From Abelmoschus esculentus (lineage: Eukaryota; Streptophyta; Magnoliopsida; Malvales; Malvaceae), in the NCBI GenBank assembly GCA_035048815.1, contig JAUCBN010000017.1, positions 7,932,936-7,996,935 on the forward strand: a DNA stretch of 64,000 bases. The letters run 5' to 3'. Shown here piece by piece: positions 21,617-34,006 of this stretch (the first letter of the stretch is position 1; each line of letters starts with the position of its first letter). The notes under the pieces are model-generated. The model saw nothing but the letters and a program-made list of their open reading frames with translations, did no database searches and had not been told where the DNA came from. Made by a program: the position numbers and the translations under genes.

Positions 21617-22611
21617 TGATGATTTTAATAAATGTTTCCTTTAATCTAAAAGTTGTGAAACTAATTATCGAACTAAGATGGACAATTATAACACCGAAAC
21701 TTAAGTAGGATAAGCCTTAATATATATTGTTGTGATAAGATCCTAGGTGGATCATTTGTCTGGTCTGAGTCCTTGTGTGTTAGAAATCCGGATATCTATA
21801 AGTGTTGCAACATGTTGAAGGCCATCCGATATAACATGGCGAGTGATGATTTGAAGACTTTTATTCCGAGTGTTAGGTGGCCTCACTCGAAGATGTTTGA
21901 TGTAACATTCCGAGCATGGGGTTGGTTGGACGGCCTTTACCCCTTTCCAAACATTGTGCGACCTTGTTCGAAGAAGTCCGATGTATCATTCTGGGTATAG
22001 GATTTGAAAACCTCAATCCTGAGTGTAGAATCCCGATGTTGTATGGATACGGGCCTCACTCTTGTGTGTTGACTTGTTATGATTTGTATATGCTGTGTGC
22101 GATATTATACATTCATTTATGCCATGTGATAGGCAAGCATGCTAAACCATCATACCATGCACGAGATTTATATGTCATGCTTTACTGCTTTTGATATACA
22201 TGATGTTGGTCGAGTTCGGTGTATCCACTGAGCTTTCGTAGCTTAGCGTTCGAAATGTATTTTCGTGCATAGGTTAGGTGTAGCCGGTTCCTGTGGAGCA
22301 CCATCGAGGTTTAGATATCAGCATCAACCGTGTTGTCAGAGTACATTTATTAGATAGTGGGCTAGTACTATGTTGAACCCTATATGTTTTTGTAACTCTG
22401 TTATTTAATTTGAGCCGAATGTTTTGATGAGTTGTAATATTTTAGAGTTCCGTTCACTTTAAATTATTTTAGGCTTTTATTTTAATTTAAATGGATTTTA
22501 TGAATCGTATTCAAATCTGAGATTGATTTTATTATTGGTCTTTCAAAGGAAATTTTGAAATACAGGTTTTGGGTCGGAGGCCCAATTTGACATCTGGACC
22601 TGGGTGTTACA
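20448..22611 (+). mobile_element. Full-length LTR-like unit, 2164 bp
   Basis: It runs TGTAAAGACCC...GGTGTTACA and is followed by the primer-binding site. Its first 1169 bp belong to the identical block; its last 995 bp are the original 5' LTR end. The zone 21310-21580 holds about nine TATCGATAC-related palindromic words. Its tail contains a GGTTCCTGTGGAGCACCATC segment conserved in the other LTRs. Confidence 0.8.
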
Positions 22612-22616
22612 TTTAG

Positions 22617-22633
22617 TGGTATCAGAGTCCAGG
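22617..22633 (+). other. Primer-binding site
   Basis: TGGTATCAGAGTCCAGG begins 5 bp after the LTR end and is complementary to the 3' end of initiator methionine tRNA, the primer of many plant gypsy elements. Confidence 0.8.
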
Positions 22634-22788
22634 TTAAGTTGGTTCTAGGAAGTTCCTGGGGGAGTATATTGTGTATATAGGTGTTAGACAAGTACTTGCC
22701 CACGAGTCGATATAGTATTTCTTTTAAAAGCTGAAATTTCGATGGTGTAATCCTGTTTGTGTATGTTGTTGTGCAAAAGCTGTTAAGC

Positions 22789-23990
22789 ATTCCCAGACGT
22801 GTAAGAGATCAGGAGTAGAGTCGGGGTTCTTGAGGAGGAGACTCCGACTATGAGTATGAGCCCAATGAGGAGGTGCCATCGAATGATACAATTGGTCAAG
22901 GGGCCAACTACTTTGCTTAGTTGAACCGTACTCTATGCAGGATAATGAGAGCTATACTGAGGCCGTCTTCTACGCCTCATGAGGCACTGGTTGAGAGGGT
23001 GCGAAGATAGGGTGTTGTTGACTTTTTTTGGTACGGGACATGATAATCCCGTACAGGTGGATGAGTGGTTGCACGACACAAGGTGGATCATGAGACAGAT
23101 GAGGCTGAGATCAAAGGATAAGGTATCGTGTGTGTTGTCGCTTCTGAAGGGCAACGTAAGAGAGTGGTAGAAGACTGTTGAGTAGGGCTGGTATCCCTAT
23201 CGTCTTAAGTGGAAGGATTTTCTTGAGGAGTTTGAGAGCAAGTATGTGGGTGAGACCCATATCGACACTTTGAGGAAGCGGTTTACCCATCTTGTATAGG
23301 GGAACCGTTCGGTCTTTGCTTATGAGTAGAAGTTCCTTCAGTTGAGCTGGTTCACCCTAGAGATTGTTGCCACAGAGAATATGAGATGTAAGAGGTTCTT
23401 GAGAGGTCTGAGGAAGGAGATCTAGACTTATCTCACTGCTAGACCACCTACGGTGTTTTCAGAGTTAGCTGCCAGTGTTAAGTCTCTTGAGCAGGTTTAG
23501 GGTTTGACCTATGAGCCGTTTATTGGCTAGGGAGTCTCCGATGGATTCAATCACAGTCGTGGGGGTAACTCTCAGTCTCACTCCAGTAGGAGTAAGAACC
23601 GTTAGAACCAGAACAGAGGAGTATTAAATCAGAGTTCGAGGTCAGATCAGAGGTTAGAGTCTGTGAGACGTATGAGGTATCTGTGTCTTCTTCTGTTGGG
23701 GGCCTAGAGAGTTTACAAAGGAGTGCCAGTGTTAGTGTTCAGACTTGTAGGCGTTGTGGCCAGAGCCACCGAGGAGAATGTTAGGGTAATGCTAGAGTTT
23801 GTTTTCAGTGTGAGTCTCCGGACCATCTCAAGCTGGGTCCTGAGGTGATGATGTTTCCTCCAGGTTAGGCTCAAAGGACTGTGTTTCAAGCCTAGAGAGG
23901 TCGTGGGTTCTCGCATGGCGAAGCTAGCCATGCTTCAGGATGCACTTTTTAGTCCACCGCTAGAGCACTGGCGAGATAGTATGCTGTGAT
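22789..23990 (+). pseudogene. Gypsy gag pseudogene with zinc knuckle
   Basis: Read through stops, it matches the gag at 42730-43870: DSDYEYEP, then WIMRQMRLRSKDK, then FLRGLRKE. A retroviral-type zinc knuckle follows (CRRCGQSHRGEC and CFQCESPDH at about 23744-23825). Gag would form the cytoplasmic particle that packages the RNA. There are at least ten in-frame stops, mostly TAG where the other copy has CAG or CAA (for example near 22918, 23006, 23180, 23415, 23498 and 23865). It cannot make a full Gag. Confidence 0.85.
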
Positions 23991-24019
23991 GGCATAGGAG
24001 GATTGTGCTGCTACTGATG

Positions 24020-27000
24020 TGATCTCAAGTACGTTCAGTTTGTTTTTTGTTCACATAGTTGCTCTTGTGGACTTGGGTCTACTCACTCGTATATCCGTAG
24101 TGGGATATCTCAACTGTAGGGGTTACCAGCAGAGGATCTAGAGATAAGGGTCCGTGTGACAAACCCGTTGGGGTTGGATGTATTGATGGACAAGGTCTAT
24201 CGGTGGTGTCCGATCGAGGTGCAAAGATCTGTCTTCCCGATTAATCTTATGGTCTTGTCGTTTCAAGAGTTCGACGCAATCCTAGGGATGGATTGTTTGT
24301 TCGAACATGATACGAGTTTGGGATGTAGATCTAAGAGTTTGAAGTTGCGAATGGCCGATGGTTCTAACTTGTGGTGAGGGGTGAGAGAAACCCGTGTTTA
24401 CTGAATGTGGTGTCAGCGCTGACAGCTCAAAGGTTGATCCAGCAAGGTTGTAAGACTTTCTTAGCTCACGTGGTGGATGTGAGTGTTGGCAACCCAGCTT
24501 TAGAGAACTTGAGGACAGTTTGCGAGTATCCTAATGTCTTCCCGGAGGAGTTACCTGGTTTACCTCCCGATCATGAGTTAGAGTTTCGGATAGAGGTGTT
24601 GCTTGGTATGACACCGGTATCCATAGCACCATATCGTATGACACCGACGAAGATGAGGGAGCTGAAATAGCAGATCTAGGAGTTGCTTGAGAGAGGTTTT
24701 ATCAGGCCGAGTATGTCATTGTGGGGAGAGCCAGTTTTGTTTGTTAAGAAGAAGAACGGATCGATAAGCATATGCATCAACTACGGTCAGCTTAATAAGG
24801 TCACGATCAAGAACCGTTATCCTTTGCCTAAGATCGATGATCTGTTTGATCAGTTAAGGGGTGCCTGTGTGTTTTCTAAGATAGATCTGAGGTCTAGGTA
24901 CTATCAGTTGAAGGTGGTGGATGAGGATGTCTAAAAGATCGCTTTTAGGACGCGGTATGACATTATGAGTTTCTAGTGATGTCGTTTAGGCTCACGAATG
25001 CACCTACAGTTTTTATGGACTTGATAAACCGGATCTTTCAGCCGTATCTAGATCAGTTTATGGTTGTATTCATTAATGATATCTTGGTGTATTTACGCTC
25101 AGAGGAGGAGCATGATTATCACCTAAGAGTGGTTTTTCAGGTGTTGAGGGATAAACTCTTGTACGCCAAGTTCAGTAAGTGCGAGTTTTGGTTGTCAGAG
25201 ATGGTGTTTCTTGGCCACATAGTTGCAGCAAATGGAATCCGAGTAGATCCCCAAAAGATCCAACTTGTGGTGGAATGAAAACCACCAAGGAACGTATCGG
25301 AAGTCCGTAGCTTTCTTGGACTTGCCGTATACTATAAGAGGTTCGTTAAGGGTTTTTAAATCATAGCGACACCTTTGACCAAGTTGCTTCAGAAAGGTGT
25401 TCCTTTTGTGTGGAACGAGAGAAGACAACAAAGTTTTGAGCAGTTAAAAGCCTATCTTACAGAGGCACTATTCTTGAAGCAACCGTAACCAGGAAAGGAT
25501 TATGTGGTGTTTAGTGATGCTTTCTTGAATGAGCTAGGTTGTGTGCTTATGCAAGAGGGTAAGGTGGTTGCTTACGCCTCAAGACAGTTGAAACCCCATG
25601 AGAGGAACTATCCCACGCATGATCTTGAGCTTGTAGCTGTGATCTTCGCTTTGAAGATATGGAGGCATTATCTCTATAAGGAGAAGTGCTACATCTACAC
25701 CGACTATAAGAGTTTGAAGTACCTGCATACCCAGAAGGAGTTGAATCTGAGACAACGTTGGTGGATAGAGTTGTTAAAGGACTATGACTGTGTCATAGAG
25801 TATCATCCCGACAAGGTAAACGTGGTCGTCAACGCTTTGACTAGGAAGTCCATGTCGGACTTGAGAGCTTTGTTTGCTCGGTTGAGGATGACTGATGATG
25901 AAGGTTTTTTGGCTGAGTTACGCGTGGAGCCCATGCTTGTTCAGGAGATAAAGAGAGCTCAAGTGTTAGTTGAGGAGTTGGTAGCCCACTTAGAGGTTGT
26001 TTAGAGAGGTGAGTCGTCGTACTTTGAAGTAAGAGATGATGATTTCTTGTACTTTCAAGGTCGGTTGTGTGTTCTAGCTCTAGAGGATCTGAGGGATCGT
26101 ATCTTGAGAGAAGCTCACCGTAATCTTTTTTATGTTCATCCGGGTAGTAACAAGATATACCAAGACCTTCGTCCCTTCTTTTGGTGGCCGTGTATGAAAA
26201 AAGATGTGTCTGAGTTTGTGACAAGATGTCTGGCATGTCAGCAAATGAAGGCGAAACATCAGGTTCTATCAGGTTTGTTTCAGCCTATCCAGATTCCATA
26301 GTAGAAGTGGAATCGTGTGACCATATACTTTGTCACCGGGTTACCGATGACGTTGAGGAAGCATGATGCAATATAGGTCATAGTTGACTGGCTGACCAAG
26401 TTGGCTGAATTCTTACCGGTGAGGATGGACTTTAGTTTGAAAAAGTTAGCTTGGTTATACATCAAGGAGATCGTGAGGTTTCATGGTGTACTATCATCAA
26501 TCATATTAGATAGGGATCCGAGGTTCACAGCGAGGTTGTGGAGGTCTATCCACGGGACTCTAGACACCAAGTTGCACTTCAGTAAAGCTTTTCATCCTCA
26601 GACCGATGGACAGTCTGAGAGAGTTATCCAGATCTTGGAGGATATGCTTCGCTGTTGTACGGTAGACTTTGCTTGTAGTTGGGAGGAATAGTTATCGTTG
26701 GTAGAGTTTGCTTACAACAACAATTATCAGTCGAGCATCAAGATGGTTCCTTTTGAGGCCTTGTACGGGCGTAGGTGTAGGACACCTTTGTGTTGGACAA
26801 AGCTCAATGAGAGAAAGATCGTGGGTTCAAAGTTAGTTAAGGAAATCGAGGAGAAAGTTCAGATCATTAAAAAGAGGTTGCAAGCAGCTTTTGATAGAAA
26901 AAAGCTTATGCGGATATAAAGCGTAAGCACATCGCGTATGAGCTTGGTGAGAAAGTTGAGTCTAAGGTATATCAGGCCGTATGAGGTTCTTCAGAGGGTT

Positions 27001-27336
27001 GGACCGGTGGCTTATCAGCTAGCTTTACCTCCGGAGTTGGCACGTATACATGATATGTTCCACGTGTCTATGTTAAGACGTTACTGCTCCAATCCCTCAC
27101 ATGTGGTTCAGCTTGAGGAGATCGAAGTTAATATGGATTTGACTTACGAGGAAAGGCCTATCGGAATCGTGGATAGAGGAGTTAAGGAACTTCGGAATAA
27201 GTGTATACCCTTGGTAAAGGTTTTGTGGAGGAATCACAGAATCAAAGAAGCAACGTGGGAATCAAAGAAGGATATGAGAGCTCAGTATCTTCACCTCCTC
27301 CTAACAAGTAAATTTCGAGGAAGAAATTTTCTTTAA
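24020..27336 (+). pseudogene. Gypsy pol pseudogene: protease, RT, RNase H, integrase, chromodomain
   Basis: Protease is at about 24040-24380, with the active-site triplet as DLG (24070) rather than D-S/T-G. RT spans 24640-25310, with KIDLRSRYYQLKVVDED and catalytic FIND at 25069-25080, the second Asp lost. RNase H is at 25490-25850 (VVFSDAFLNELG, VNALTRK). The integrase zinc domain is at 26095-26250 (HxxxxH, CLACQQMK). The core is at 26310-26700, with the first catalytic Asp replaced (YFVTG) but LDRDPRF and TDGQSERVIQILED kept. The GPY/F-like domain begins about 26960 and the chromodomain lies at 27130-27336. Several stops and frameshifts show it is dead. Confidence 0.88.
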
Positions 27337-27348
27337 GGAGGGGAGAGT

Positions 27349-29813
27349 TGTAAAGACCCAGATTTCCCGTATTTGTGTGTCGGGTTAACCCGTAATATTG
27401 GGTCCCGGTTTTGGGCTCGAGTTTGTGTAGTTTGGGCCTTGTTAGGCCATAGGCTTGTTGGGTTGAGAGTTGGGTTTTAGTTGTGGGGGTATTTTTTTAA
27501 ATGTCTAAAGGAGAAGACAAGAGGGATGAGGTTTTAATTCTCTTGCAGAGAATGACTTCATCTTTTCTCTCTTTTCTTCATCCTCCACCATCTTTGAAGC
27601 AAGGAAAGGGAAGAATAAAGGGAAGATCTTTCAAGTTTAGTGTTACAATCTCGTTTTTATGTTAGAGGAAGTTTTGTAAGGCTATCAAGGATCTTTAAAA
27701 TAAGGTAATAATGGATAGTTTTGGTGGAGGTAAGGTTTTAGTGGGGGTTTAAGGTTCATCTGGGTTTTGGGTTTTGAGGAGTCTTTTCTTCGTTTTTGAG
27801 TAAGTTTTCAGCTTTAAAACCTTCCTAAGCTTAGTCTAATGGATGATTTTAACTCTTTTTATAGAGAAAGAGGTTGGAGCTTCTTCCCATAGGGGTGGCA
27901 AGAAAAAAGCTTAAAGAGTGGTTAAGATGGTGTTTTGTTGCTTGCTTGCTGAGGTTGGTACTCCCAACTCTTTCTTTCATCATGCATTTCATGGTAGAAT
28001 ACATAACATGTAGAATTGGTGCTTGTATGTTTGGGTTGAAGCTTTAGAATCATTAATGGTGGAATTTATGTTAGGGTGATTAATAGCCGGAAATTGTTGT
28101 TAAAACTCTCTAGACATCATTAGTAATGAGTAGGAACACTTAGGAATCGATTAGATTAAGTTTAGGGGTTGATTCTTAGAATTTGCAAGCGAAACCTTTA
28201 GTATTGTGTAGAGGATATCGATACTGTGGCTCGTGTATCGATACCCCTGAGTGAGATATATGCTTTAAGAGAGGGGGTATCGAACCATGGTTCGATATTG
28301 AACCCTCCAGTGGCATAATTGCATCGATACCAGTATCGAACCGATTATCCCTCCGTGGTTGACCTTTGAGTTGGTCAAAGGGTATCGATAAAAGTATCGA
28401 TACCTATGTTTCAAAACCCTCTTTGGGTGGGTAATGATGCAGGGTGTTTCGATACTCTACCTAAGAGTATCGATACCCCTATGTATTTTGGCTAAGTTTG
28501 AGTAGAGATTTGGGGCTCGATGATTTTAATAAATGCTTCCTTTAATCTAAAAGTTGTGAAACTAATTATCGAACTAAGATGGACAATTATAACCCCAAAA
28601 CTTAAGTATGATAAGCCTTAATATATATTGTTGTGATAAGATCCTAGGTGGATCATTTGTATGGTCTGAGTCCTTGTGTGTTAGAAATCTGAATATCCAT
28701 AAGTGTTGTAACACGTTGAAGGTCATCCGATGTAACATGCCGAGTGATGATTTGAAGACTTTTATTTCAAGTGTTTGGCGGCCTCACTCGAAGATGTTCG
28801 ATGTAACATTCCGAGTATGGGTTTAGTTGGGCAGCCTCCACCTTTTTCTGAATGTTGGGCGACCTTGTTTGAAGATGTCCGATGTAACATTCCGGGCATA
28901 GGATTTGAGAGCGGCCTCAATCCTGAGTGTAGGATCCCGATGCTGTGTGGACGCGAGCCTCACTCTTGTGTGTTGACTTGTTATGATTTGTATATGCTGT
29001 GCGCGATAATATACATTCATTTATGCCATGTGATAGGCAAGCATGCTAGACTATTATACCATGCACGAGATTTATATGCCATGCTTTATTGGTTTTGATA
29101 TGCATGTTGTTGGCCGAGTTCGGAGTATCCACTGAGCTTTCGTAGCTCAGCGTTTGAAATGTGTTTTCGTGCGTAGATTAGGTATAGGCGGTTCCTGTGG
29201 AGCACCATCGAGGTTTAGATTTCAGCATCGATCGTGTTGTCAGAGTATATTTATTAGATAGTGGGCTAGTACTATGTTGAACCCTATATGTTTTTGTATC
29301 TCTATTATTTAATTTGGGTCGAATGTTTTGATAGGCAAGCATGCTAGACCATTATACCATGCACGAGATTTATATGCCATGCTTTATTGGTTTTGATATG
29401 CATGATGTTGGCCGAGTTCGGAGTATCCACTGAGCTTTCATAGCTCAGCGTTTGAAATGTGTTTTCGTGCGTAGGTTAGGTGTAGCCGGTTCCTGTGGAG
29501 CACCATCGAGGTTTAGATTTCAACATCGATCGTGTTGTCAGAGTATATTTATTAGATAGTGGGCTAGTACTATGCTGAACCCTATATGTTTTTGTAACTC
29601 TGTTATTTAATTTGGGTCGAATGTTTTGATGGGTTGTAATATTTTGGAGTTCGGTTCACTTTAAATTATTTTGGGCTTTTATTTTAATTTAAATGGCCTT
29701 TATGAATCGTATTTGGACCCGAGATTGATTTTATTATTGGATTTTCAAAGAAAATTTTTAAATACAAGTTTTGGACCGGAGGCCCAATATGACATCTGGA
29801 TCGAGGTGTTACA
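27349..29813 (+). mobile_element. 3' LTR with internal duplication, 2465 bp
   Basis: It starts TGTAAAGACCC after the purine run AAGGAGGGGAGAGT and ends GGTGTTACA before TCATG. It is about 300 bp longer than the LTR at 20448 because 29032-29329 is repeated in tandem at 29330-29627. The first 1169 bp match the 5' copy exactly; the remainder differs. Confidence 0.85.
29032..29627 (+). repeat. 298-bp tandem duplication inside the 3' LTR
   Basis: The unit beginning GATAGGCAAGCATGCTAGA occurs at 29032 and again at 29330. The copies differ at a few sites, so the duplication is not brand new. The joint falls at a GAT(A/G)GG microhomology. The LTRs at 20448 and 41234 have one copy. Confidence 0.8.
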
Positions 29814-29818
29814 TCATG

Positions 29819-31000
29819 AGCCTCAATATTATTTAATTCATCAACCTACACAACATTCAACAATGTTTCAATTGCATCTTTTTATTAGTTTTAAAGAAAA
29901 TTTCTCTTTCTTATAAAGACTCATTTATATATCAAAAATATATTTTTAAAGTGATTTTAGTTTTTGTCAATTGCATCTTTTTATTTTGACCAACCATTTT
30001 TTGTGTACATTGTCCATTTGACAATGGTTCATGATTCATAATAAAATCTCGAGTTTTATATTACATGCAAATGTATTATCGATACCAATTTAATTTCAGT
30101 TTCACTTATTACCAAACATGACATAATTTATTAAGATCCATTTACTATCAGATACCTAAGGTATATTCAGTTGTAATTCTGAACAAGTGTAATAGTAGTG
30201 ATCACATAAGTGCTCCCAAAAAGAAAGCCCCCCAAAATTTTGATAAACTACAATCATTGGATGATGTTAATCTTCAAACTTATTATAAAATTTCTAAAAA
30301 TGCTCTTAAGAAAGACACTTATAATTGTTAAAACGTTATAATTATTTCCAAAAATAACAATTGCTTATCGAATCTTATTGACTATTCCTATTACTATTGT
30401 TTCTACGAAACAAAGTTCTTAAAAATTGAAGTTGTTGAAGTCATTCTTACGAATATCTATGTTATAAGAAAGACTAAATGAACTTACTTTAATAATAATT
30501 GTAAGTGGTTTTTTAGAAGAAATACATATTCAAAGTGTTATAGATGATTTTACTTAAAAACATGTAAAAAAATGACACTCTTTAAGTAAAAATATTTGAT
30601 TTTTAGATGTTTATAAGTTAATTTTTTATTGCTCAAGATGATAATCTAATAATATCTTTTGTAATACAATATTCCTTTGAAAAATCTTATTATCCTATTG
30701 GTTATAAATTTAGGCCTCATTTTAATAAATTACACAAGCCCCCCAAATCTTTGTAACGCCCATGGTTATATCTAATGTCCGTATTGGAGTCCTTTTAATC
30801 TCTTTTTGTGATTTTTATAATTCGTTAATTCTTCGATCGAACCATCATAAGATGCAACTTTTTTTCTTTTTCGAAGATTTTTATCATGGAAATTTATTGA
30901 TCTACCACACTTTAGGTGTAAGTTAGACTTATAAGCTACTAGAGTATATCCTTCCAATACATCAAATTTAATCAGAGTATTCATAGATGTATATGTGATT
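29819..31000 (-). pseudogene. Decayed Ty1/copia pol 5' part (integrase-RT linker and RT)
   Basis: On the minus strand the stretch next to the gypsy LTR reads VDELNNIEAHE, the decayed copia RT YVDDLN box. Further upstream, 30772-30984 is open for 70 residues and includes GRSINFHDKNLRKRKK, like the GRPIGSKDKNPRKRK linker between copia integrase and RT. The half continues directly into 18370-19154 once the gypsy insertion is removed. Neither 5' LTR nor gag was recognised. Confidence 0.7.
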
Positions 31001-31668
31001 TAGTCACTTTTTTAGGTTCAACAAAAATATCAGATAATTAATTTGCGAAAATTTATAAATAAATTATCTGTAGAGCTTCTAGTCACTCTTTTAACCAGTA
31101 TAATCTATAAAAATCAATACATAAAAACCATCAATTAATTTTTACTTTTTATATTTAAACGTTAATAAAATATTTTTAATACAAAAATGAATATATACTC
31201 ATATAAAAGTTTCTATGAATATTTTCAATACAAATATATATTCATGATAAATATGTGTTTCTTCGAGTGTTATGATTACTTCAATGTTACACATCATCTT
31301 TCAATGAAAACATCATTGATATGATTGTTACCATAATAGGAAGTAACAATATGAAACAGAAGAAGAGGATGAGAAAAAAATAGATTTTAGAAGAATCCTA
31401 AATCTAAGAAAGAGAATAACCTAAGCTAAAATTTTAACAATTTTCATAACTTTTCCCTAGAGCCTCTTTGGCTTATTTATACCGATAATATTTCCATCTA
31501 AAAAGTAACTAATTTGAGTGGTCTCATCGTATGATATTTTTCGTTTCATAACAGTAGGTCAGTTATCCCTATAAATTATTTTATTTCATGATTGAAGTGT
31601 TGGATAGATTGTCAACTAAGAATCGGATGTTACAGCGGGGATGTTCAGTGGATACTATGTGCTTACTA
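31001..31668. other. Unassigned DNA, possibly more of the copia element
   Basis: The sequence is AT-rich. A segment near 31370-31500 with CCTCTTTGGCTTATTTATACC resembles the inside of an LTR, but no ends were found. Confidence 0.3.
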
Positions 31669-33010
31669 TTTCACGACCTGGAATCAGGATCTAAGTGTTG
31701 GGTTAACCCGAGGGGTTTAGGCTTCGGTCTTGGACCCTGAGTTTGAGTAGTTTTGGCCCAGTTATTGGGCCTTAGGCTTGTTGGGTTGCTTGGTTCGGGT
31801 CTTAAGAGTTGGGTTAGGGGTATTATGGTAAATGCCTAAATATAGGGACAATAGAGGTTAGGGGGATGTTATTTCTCTACAGGAGAGTGATATCATCTTC
31901 CCCACTTTTCTTCTTTCTCCTTCATCTTGGTAACAAGGGAAGAAAGAGTAAAAGGTAAGATCTTTAGGAGTTTTATGTGGTAATCTCGTTTTTATGTTGG
32001 AAGAAGGTTTTTAGGGCTTGCAAGGATCTACAAAACAAGGTAAGGAAGTGTTAGTTTAGTGGAAGATAGAGGTTTAAGAGGGGTTTTGGTTTGAGTTCGG
32101 GTTTGGCTTTAGGAGGGCTTAAATCCCAGCTTTTTAGTGTTTTGAAGCTTTGAGGATCTTCCCAGAGTGGTTCTAAGTGGTTGTTATCTTTCCTTGTAGA
32201 CAAACAAGTGGAAGAGCCATCATCAAGCTTGAGGAAGGAGAAATCTTGAGGTTGAGCTAGGAGCTCGGGTTTGTTGCTTTTGTTGCTAAGGTTGATACCC
32301 CTCCAACCCTAAATAATTATGCATATCATGTTTTAATCTTGTTGCATATTTGATTGTTTGTTGTGTGTATGGTAGTTTGAATGTCCTCTAATGGTGGAAT
32401 CGATCATAGTTGATGAACCTTCATAAAAATGGTGTAAACATGTTTAAGATCACTCCCTTAGAGTCTAGGGTCGATTTTGGATCAAAATGATGATTTTTGG
32501 TTAGAGTCCTAAGTGATAGAAGTCTTAAAACTGCACTTATCGTGCAAGGGTACCGATACCAGTGGCCCATGTATCGATACCCCTGAGGAAATTTCTAGTT
32601 AGATGGGCAGGCATATCAAACCATGGTTCGATACCGAGTTGTCTAGTAACCATTTCGGTTAGATACTCGTACCGAAGCGGGTAAATCCTCTTTCGTTGAC
32701 TTTAAAGTGGGTCAAAAGGGTTCGATACTCGTATTGATACCGTCGTTTCGATACCCCCTATGGGAGGGTATCGATAACTGGTGTTTCGATACTCCAAGTA
32801 GGGGTATCGATACCCCAAGGAAAATTAGCCCAAGTTCTTGTGGATAAAGTGGTAAAATCTCGTAATGCTATCCTAGAAGTCCTTAAAAGTCGTTTAAACT
32901 ATAAAATAAATATTAAACCGGAATATAGGCTCATAACCCCGTAAATGAGATAATCGAATAATAAATGGAGTCTAATGATATAAACCGGTATGTGGAACCA
33001 TTAAGGGTTC
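31669..33010 (+). mobile_element. Truncated LTR of a Tekay-related family
   Basis: From TTTCACGACCTGG onward the sequence follows the LTR at 19160 at low identity: AGTGTTGGGTTAACCCG, then GTAAGATCTTT, the long tract GTTGATACCCCTCCAACCC and the TATCGATACC palindrome zone at 32545-32815. After about 33010 the likeness ends. No primer-binding site or pol follows, so this is an older, cut copy of a sister family. Confidence 0.65.
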
Positions 33011-33043
33011 GATGTGACATGTTCGAGTCATGTGGTTAACTAG

Positions 33044-33205
33044 GAACTTTGCTTAGTGCTGATGGGTTGCCTAGAATAGATTATCTATATACGAGATATG
33101 ATACCTAATAACCTTGCTTAGTGCTGATGGGTTACTAGTGATATATATTATATGATGATAAAACTAATAATCTTGCTTAATGCTGATGGATTATCGGTAA
33201 TATAT
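33044..33205 (+). repeat. Three tandem repeats of about 60 bp
   Basis: Units begin near 33045, 33108 and 33168; each contains CTTGCTTARTGCTGATGGRTT followed by an ATAT-rich tail. They lie just beyond the LTR-like sequence. Confidence 0.7.
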
Positions 33206-33998
33206 TAAGAAAATATATACAGTACATATATTATATAAATAGAAACAATATATATATATATATGTACGTACGTATGAAAACTTCTATAAATAATATATAT
33301 AATCATAATACCTTTAATATATATTAGGAAAGCTTAATTAATATATGATACACGTACATATGGAAAGATGCATATATTACATAGAAAAATTATCATTACT
33401 TTACATATTAATTTAATATATTAATATATAATATTTACTATGTGTATAACACGTGTTAAATAGAAATAAAATTAAAATATGAAAATGCATATATAGTATA
33501 ATATCATATTAAAACTACATACATGTAAAAAAAGGTTAAAATTAATACTACTAATAGTAATATGTTTATGGTAATAATATGCATGAAATAACATGGAATA
33601 GTGACTAAAATACATGACATAATAATAATTTACATGGCATAGATAGTAATAAATATGGACTAAAACGAAACAAATATGAATTTAAAGGGAAATAAGTGAA
33701 AAAAATAGAATTTAATTAAACATGAAACATATGACTAAATTGAGCTCAAACGAAAATTAAAAGATGTAATAAATATTCAAATCATGTAAAAAAGCGAAAT
33801 TGAAAAAATAAAAGAGAGAAGACTGAAAGCAAATTATCCCATTTCTAACAGATATTATGGAAACATAGTAGCTAAATAATGTTTCAAAGTTATTGGTACA
33901 AAATATCTCAAAAAATATTTTTTGAGATAATAAAACTATATAGTTTAGAAAAATCGTGGCTTTGACGATAATCATAAAAAATGAGTCACATGAGTAAT
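33206..33998. other. AT-rich DNA with simple TA/TACG runs
   Basis: A (TA)n run is followed by TGTACGTACGT near 33248-33270. No gene or element ends were seen. Confidence 0.4.
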
Positions 33999-34006
33999 AT
34001 TAAAGG

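Larger units (their letters stand above)
19160..29813 (+). mobile_element. Tekay/Del-like Ty3/gypsy chromovirus, 10.65 kb, with internally rearranged 5' LTR
   Basis: The element is bounded by TGTAACGACC at 19160, TGTTACA at 29813 and TCATG duplications outside. Order: 5' LTR first part (19160-20264), a copied pol-end plus LTR block (20265-21616), the remaining LTR (to 22611), primer-binding site, gag, protease, RT, RNase H, integrase with chromodomain, polypurine tract (about 27331-27347), 3' LTR (27349-29813). The chromodomain after integrase (EERPIGIVDRGVKELR) supports the Tekay/Del clade. All ORFs carry stops. It inserted into a minus-strand copia element. Confidence 0.85.
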
